Positions 8,501 to 9,968 of a stretch of 9,968 nucleotides of DNA are shown here, piece by piece. Numbering within the stretch: position 1 is the stretch's first letter; the number at the start of each line of letters is the position of its first letter. Below the pieces are notes generated by a model, which saw only the letters and a program-made list of their open reading frames with translations, made no database searches and had not been told where the DNA came from. The position numbers and the translations under genes are program-made. The stretch is from Natrialbaceae archaeon (GTDB lineage Archaea; Halobacteriota; Halobacteria; Halobacteriales; Natrialbaceae), in assembly GCA_003552325.1 (NCBI GenBank), contig PUKM01000170.1, forward strand, positions 1-9,968, read 5' to 3'.

Positions 8501-9206
8501 CCCAGTAGACTGGTACACCGACGACGCTGTTGATTCAGCGCCGGAGATATCGATTCCTTCACCGCCGTCGCTAGCGCCGGCGAAACGGATCGCGGCTACG
8601 ACCCTCGTGAATGCGGTGGCGGATGCGTCTCCAGACGGTCATAGTTACTCTCAACGTGAGGAGTCGGCCGGCCTGAGTCCAACGACGTTTGGGACGGTCG
8701 TCCACCGGATCAACGAACTTCGTCCACCGAGAGACGAGTGGACCACCCTGATTCGTCGTTTGAGTCAGATGGCTGGTGAGGAGCCGACAGAATCGGACCT
8801 CCGCGATGCTGTCAACCATGCTGCAGATGCAGTCGAATTTGTTGATCACATCGAGTCCGATACCAAGCTTCAGGAGGCTTACGACGAGTACTCTGTTGTC
8901 GCTCGAATCGATGAGTCGCGGATTGTCGGTGATATCGACTGGCTGCTCGTCACGCCGGACGCATTCCACATTATCGACTACAAGACCAACGACCTCTCAG
9001 CTACGGCATCGGATGAGCTCGCAGAGCATTATCGACCGCAGATGCTCGCGTACGCTCTTGCCCTCCTCCAACATGACCGGAATCGTGACGTACGAGCTTC
9101 ACTCTGGTTTACTGACGAGGGGATCGAGGAGGGATTCCATTGGGTGCCGGATCAGATGACGGAGATTGAATCTGAACTACGGCCAATGCTGAATTTGGTA
9201 GATTAA
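5574..9206 (+). CDS. addA: AddA-like UvrD/PcrA-family helicase-nuclease
   Basis: This 1210-residue protein is close to B. subtilis AddA in length (about 1230) and has every superfamily 1A helicase motif in order. These are LTEEQ (Gln14), GAGTGKT (Lys34), FTRKAAAE (62-69), VDEFQD (Asp405, Glu406), GDEKQSIYGFRG (Gln440), GNFR (Arg490), MTIHSAKGLEFP (His814 to Glu820) and LLYVACTRTRD (Arg902). The C-terminal RecB-type nuclease is also intact, with His1044 in GTVVHRIN, Asp1122 in GDIDWL, Asp1135 and Lys1137 in IIDYKTN, and the HYRPQMLAYALAL motif after it. The enzyme is therefore expected to be an ATP-driven 3'-5' translocase that unwinds duplex ends and cuts one strand, while AddB cuts the other. 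ATG 5574 lies inside the last codons of addB with an 8-nt overlap. No strong ribosome site is visible (GGGATGAG just upstream is a weak match), which fits translational coupling. GC falls from about 65 percent in the core to about 52-58 percent over the last 500 bp. In this context a role in destroying foreign DNA is plausible but inferred. Confidence 0.95.
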   Translation: MTEDHEEIQLTEEQEDALVQGRNVAITAGAGTGKTTTLTERYVTILAENPSLTPENIVTITFTRKAAAELTERVREEVYDRLEAVDSPEAYHRWRNVLDDLEDGYVHTIHAFCTRLLRERAVEAPVPLGFDVLDEDGAATLQREVVMEFLERNQDDDDVELLAQLWSRDQLVDVLAGLLDERPQSEAVLEEWRDAEVDDYVDICWEVVCDLDVADARQTMYADGLLEQLRTVAGRVDREGAIADEDGLRAYLTFTEVATTLSADPEESDPRDCQRAILELYEACEKKNGGLYSSSGYVIGDRDDWGEYGDVYDDLKDAIDTVIDAVEPHADAVETTPGELEENSAHYALALMRVFDDVNAAYTDEKDRRDTLDFPDVIETTLEFLRANDAVTERLQDQFAAVMVDEFQDTDPRQWELVKLLTGVDEQTASNVFLVGDEKQSIYGFRGADVTTFGTARTELQTVNEARGVDNVPDSDAESPTALELSGNFRTLDEPLSFLNEFFEYLFQSEGDTYEPYEAPPQELTTQRDRVEDTEGLTGSVEYLAVPDDADTAVELFGDDHPVAEGALDHTIEAEAQALAARLTHLFNDPPTVQDPDTGAHRDATPDDTAILLRRRTHLDRYQRALEEYDIPYTVVGGVGFYDTPEVQALTNLLRVLGDPQDDVSLYGVLRSPLFGFADDRLAPAVAEADSVWDALAETDDPQLADAFNLLTTWRTLSGCATPSEEGVLPWNRLLSRVIDDTGYLASVSADERGRQAVANVEKFRDQVRTWSENGVHTAAGLLHRIDRQAEIDPREGEADVPGDAEGVRIMTIHSAKGLEFPIVTIPDLGSDLNFGRSVDNHGYVRLVDGTDDVPPVPAVGGPNPGDAFSIEKTAVHEYGDRRSRPQERAESKRLLYVACTRTRDHLLLCGTHDIDVDESGTIELGEPAAFDDADRWRDWLQPALLDGALVTEAIRDGQARGEIDGASYTVRRPPRPVDWYTDDAVDSAPEISIPSPPSLAPAKRIAATTLVNAVADASPDGHSYSQREESAGLSPTTFGTVVHRINELRPPRDEWTTLIRRLSQMAGEEPTESDLRDAVNHAADAVEFVDHIESDTKLQEAYDEYSVVARIDESRIVGDIDWLLVTPDAFHIIDYKTNDLSATASDELAEHYRPQMLAYALALLQHDRNRDVRASLWFTDEGIEEGFHWVPDQMTEIESELRPMLNLVD

Positions 9207-9255
9207 GCCCCGTTTTCCCAATAAGCTCACCTCGCGATAGGTCAGGACGAACTCT

Positions 9256-9266
9256 GGGTGCCACCC
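9256..9266. repeat. Short perfect dyad GGGTG-C-CACCC
   Basis: An 11-bp odd palindrome lies 50 bp after the addA stop and just before the ACGA array. It could be a regulator half-site pair or chance. No T-tract follows, so it is not called a terminator. Nothing else is recognisable between 9207 and 9274. Confidence 0.3.
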
Positions 9267-9274
9267 CTCGAGAA

Positions 9275-9562
9275 ACGAATAGAACGAACGAAACGAACGC
9301 AACGATTGTATTTTGAGTAATGAATGAATTTATCGGAACGAGCCGAACCAACGCTGAAACAGAGAGTGCTCAGTGAATGAAACGAACAAAACGAGCAAAA
9401 CGAACAATATGATAGATATGAACGTATTCTCTTCAACGAGCGTAACGAACAGTTGGTTTTAACATCGTAGTATTCCTCTCACCGAGTGAAACACCCTCAC
9501 CGAACCAAACGAACAGAATGAGCAAAACGAACGAAACGAATACAACGAGGGAAACGAAGATA
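9275..9562 (+). repeat. 9-bp-periodic ACGA array upstream of parA; candidate partition centromere/operator
   Basis: Seventeen ACGA tetramers occur on the + strand between 9275 and 9557, against one TCGT (9465). Most start at multiples of 9 bp from each other within three blocks. Block 1 has starts 9275, 9284, 9293, 9302 and 9338. Block 2 has 9382, 9391, 9400, 9436 and 9445. Block 3 has 9509, 9527, 9536, 9545 and 9554, with ATGAGCAAA at 9518 in register. Extra half-register copies occur at 9288 and 9531. The rough unit is ACGAACAAA or ACGAACGAA, with ATGA variants filling other positions. Blocks 2 and 3 are each offset by 1 bp (mod 9) from the preceding block. Regular short boxes before a ParA gene recall bacterial plasmid centromeres and operators bound by ribbon-helix-helix partners (ParG boxes, omega heptads). 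That function here is inference. Units are too short and too closely packed to be a CRISPR array. Confidence 0.8.
9456..9463 (+). promoter_or_regulatory. Possible parA core promoter (TATA-like)
   Basis: GTTTTAAC is the most TATA-like stretch close to parA and lies in the largest gap of block 2 to block 3, where no ACGA box occurs (9454-9508). A start about 25 bp downstream would give a leader of roughly 75 nt to ATG 9563, or about 30 nt to ATG 9518. The placement between box clusters would suit autorepression by a partition protein. This is a weak call from sequence alone. Confidence 0.3.
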
Positions 9563-9968
9563 ATGACCGACACCAACACCGCACGAATCACGGTGGCGAA
9601 TCAGAAGGGAGGCGCGGGGAAGACAACCGACGTCATTCATACTGGCGGCGCACTCGCCGCCCGAGGCCACGATGTCCTCCTGGTCGATATCGACTACCAC
9701 GGAGGGCTCACCTGCTCGCTTGGCTACAACGATCTGTACTACGATACCGACCGCACAACGCTCTTCGACGTCCTCGACTTCGACCAGATGGAGTCGGTGA
9801 ACGACATCATCGTCGAGCACGAGGAATTCGACATCCTCCCCGCGAGTGAGAAGCTCGCGAACAACAAGAATATCCAGACGCTGCTCGAGGCGCCGAAGAG
9901 TCGAGAACGACTGGAGATGACTCTCGACGAGCTCGACAAGGACTACGACTACATCGTCGTCGACACGC
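9563..9968 (+). CDS. parA: ParA-family partition ATPase, 3' end outside window
   Basis: The frame is open from ATG 9563 to the window edge, with 135 complete codons visible. ParA/MinD-type deviant Walker A is NQKGGAGKTT (residues 13-22, signature Lys15 and Lys20). Walker A' is LLVDIDYHGG (Asp42, Asp44), and the Walker B strand YIVVD ends at Asp134 just before the edge. Such ATPases segregate low-copy plasmids by moving a centromere-bound partner over the nucleoid; the partner gene is expected downstream, outside the window. ATG 9563 is preferred because the conserved domain begins within ten codons and GAGGG (9547-9551) lies 11 nt upstream. ATG 9518 is in the same frame and would add 15 residues (MSKTNETNTTRETKI) encoded by the ACGA array, but it has no ribosome site nearby. 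Expression is probably autoregulated through that array. Its presence suggests that the region sits on a plasmid-type replicon or an integrated one. Confidence 0.92.
   Translation, partial: MTDTNTARITVANQKGGAGKTTDVIHTGGALAARGHDVLLVDIDYHGGLTCSLGYNDLYYDTDRTTLFDVLDFDQMESVNDIIVEHEEFDILPASEKLANNKNIQTLLEAPKSRERLEMTLDELDKDYDYIVVDT

Noticed and set aside
9207..9274. A terminator after addA
   Set aside because: There is a short T-run (CGTTTTC) and small dyads, but no stem directly followed by a T-tract strong enough to support the call.
9109..9436. Two - strand frames rich in Phe, Val, Arg and Ser
   Set aside because: They are low-complexity translations of the ACGA array read backwards, with no ribosome site and no domain.
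9275..9562. CRISPR array
   Set aside because: Units are 9 bp, contiguous and degenerate, with no conserved long repeat, no unique spacers and no cas gene.

Overview
The window looks like an accessory region, probably a plasmid, megaplasmid or integrated element, of a halophilic archaeon (class Halobacteria). The basis is strongly acidic Asp/Glu-rich proteins, a GGTGA-type ribosome binding site, a TnpB remnant of the haloarchaeal IS1341-like type, and a ParA whose sequence resembles the haloarchaeal plasmid ParA family. All intact genes lie on the + strand.

Layout. Positions 1-1956 hold most of a PglZ-domain protein whose start lies before the window. PglZ is the signature phosphatase-fold protein of BREX and Pgl anti-phage systems. 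Positions 1957-2392 separate it from the next gene and contain, on the - strand, a decayed 5' fragment of a tnpB gene carrying a nonsense codon and a frameshift. Positions 2393-5581 and 5574-9206 encode an overlapping pair: an AddB/RexB-like nuclease with a degenerate helicase half and an iron-sulfur cysteine set, and a full AddA-like UvrD-type helicase-nuclease. Positions 9207-9562 are non-coding or nearly so and carry an array of short ACGA-centred units with a 9-bp period. Position 9563 to the window end is the 5' part of a ParA-type partition ATPase.

How the genes may work together. AddA and AddB are expected to form one complex that unwinds DNA ends and degrades both strands. Haloarchaeal chromosomal end resection is usually attributed to other machinery such as Mre11-Rad50 and HerA-NurA. 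An AddAB pair next to pglZ is therefore best read as a candidate anti-mobile-element module, possibly part of or attached to a BREX-like island whose other genes would lie upstream. This is inference from context. The pglZ gene has clearly lower GC than the core of addAB (low-to-mid 50s versus mid 60s percent in hand-counted lines), and IS debris lies between them, so the two modules may have separate histories.

The most unusual non-coding element is the 9-bp-periodic ACGA array directly upstream of, and running into, parA. Its organisation resembles partition centromere/operator arrays read by small ribbon-helix-helix proteins in bacterial plasmids, though with a different box and period. 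It is a candidate centromere and autoregulatory operator for this replicon.
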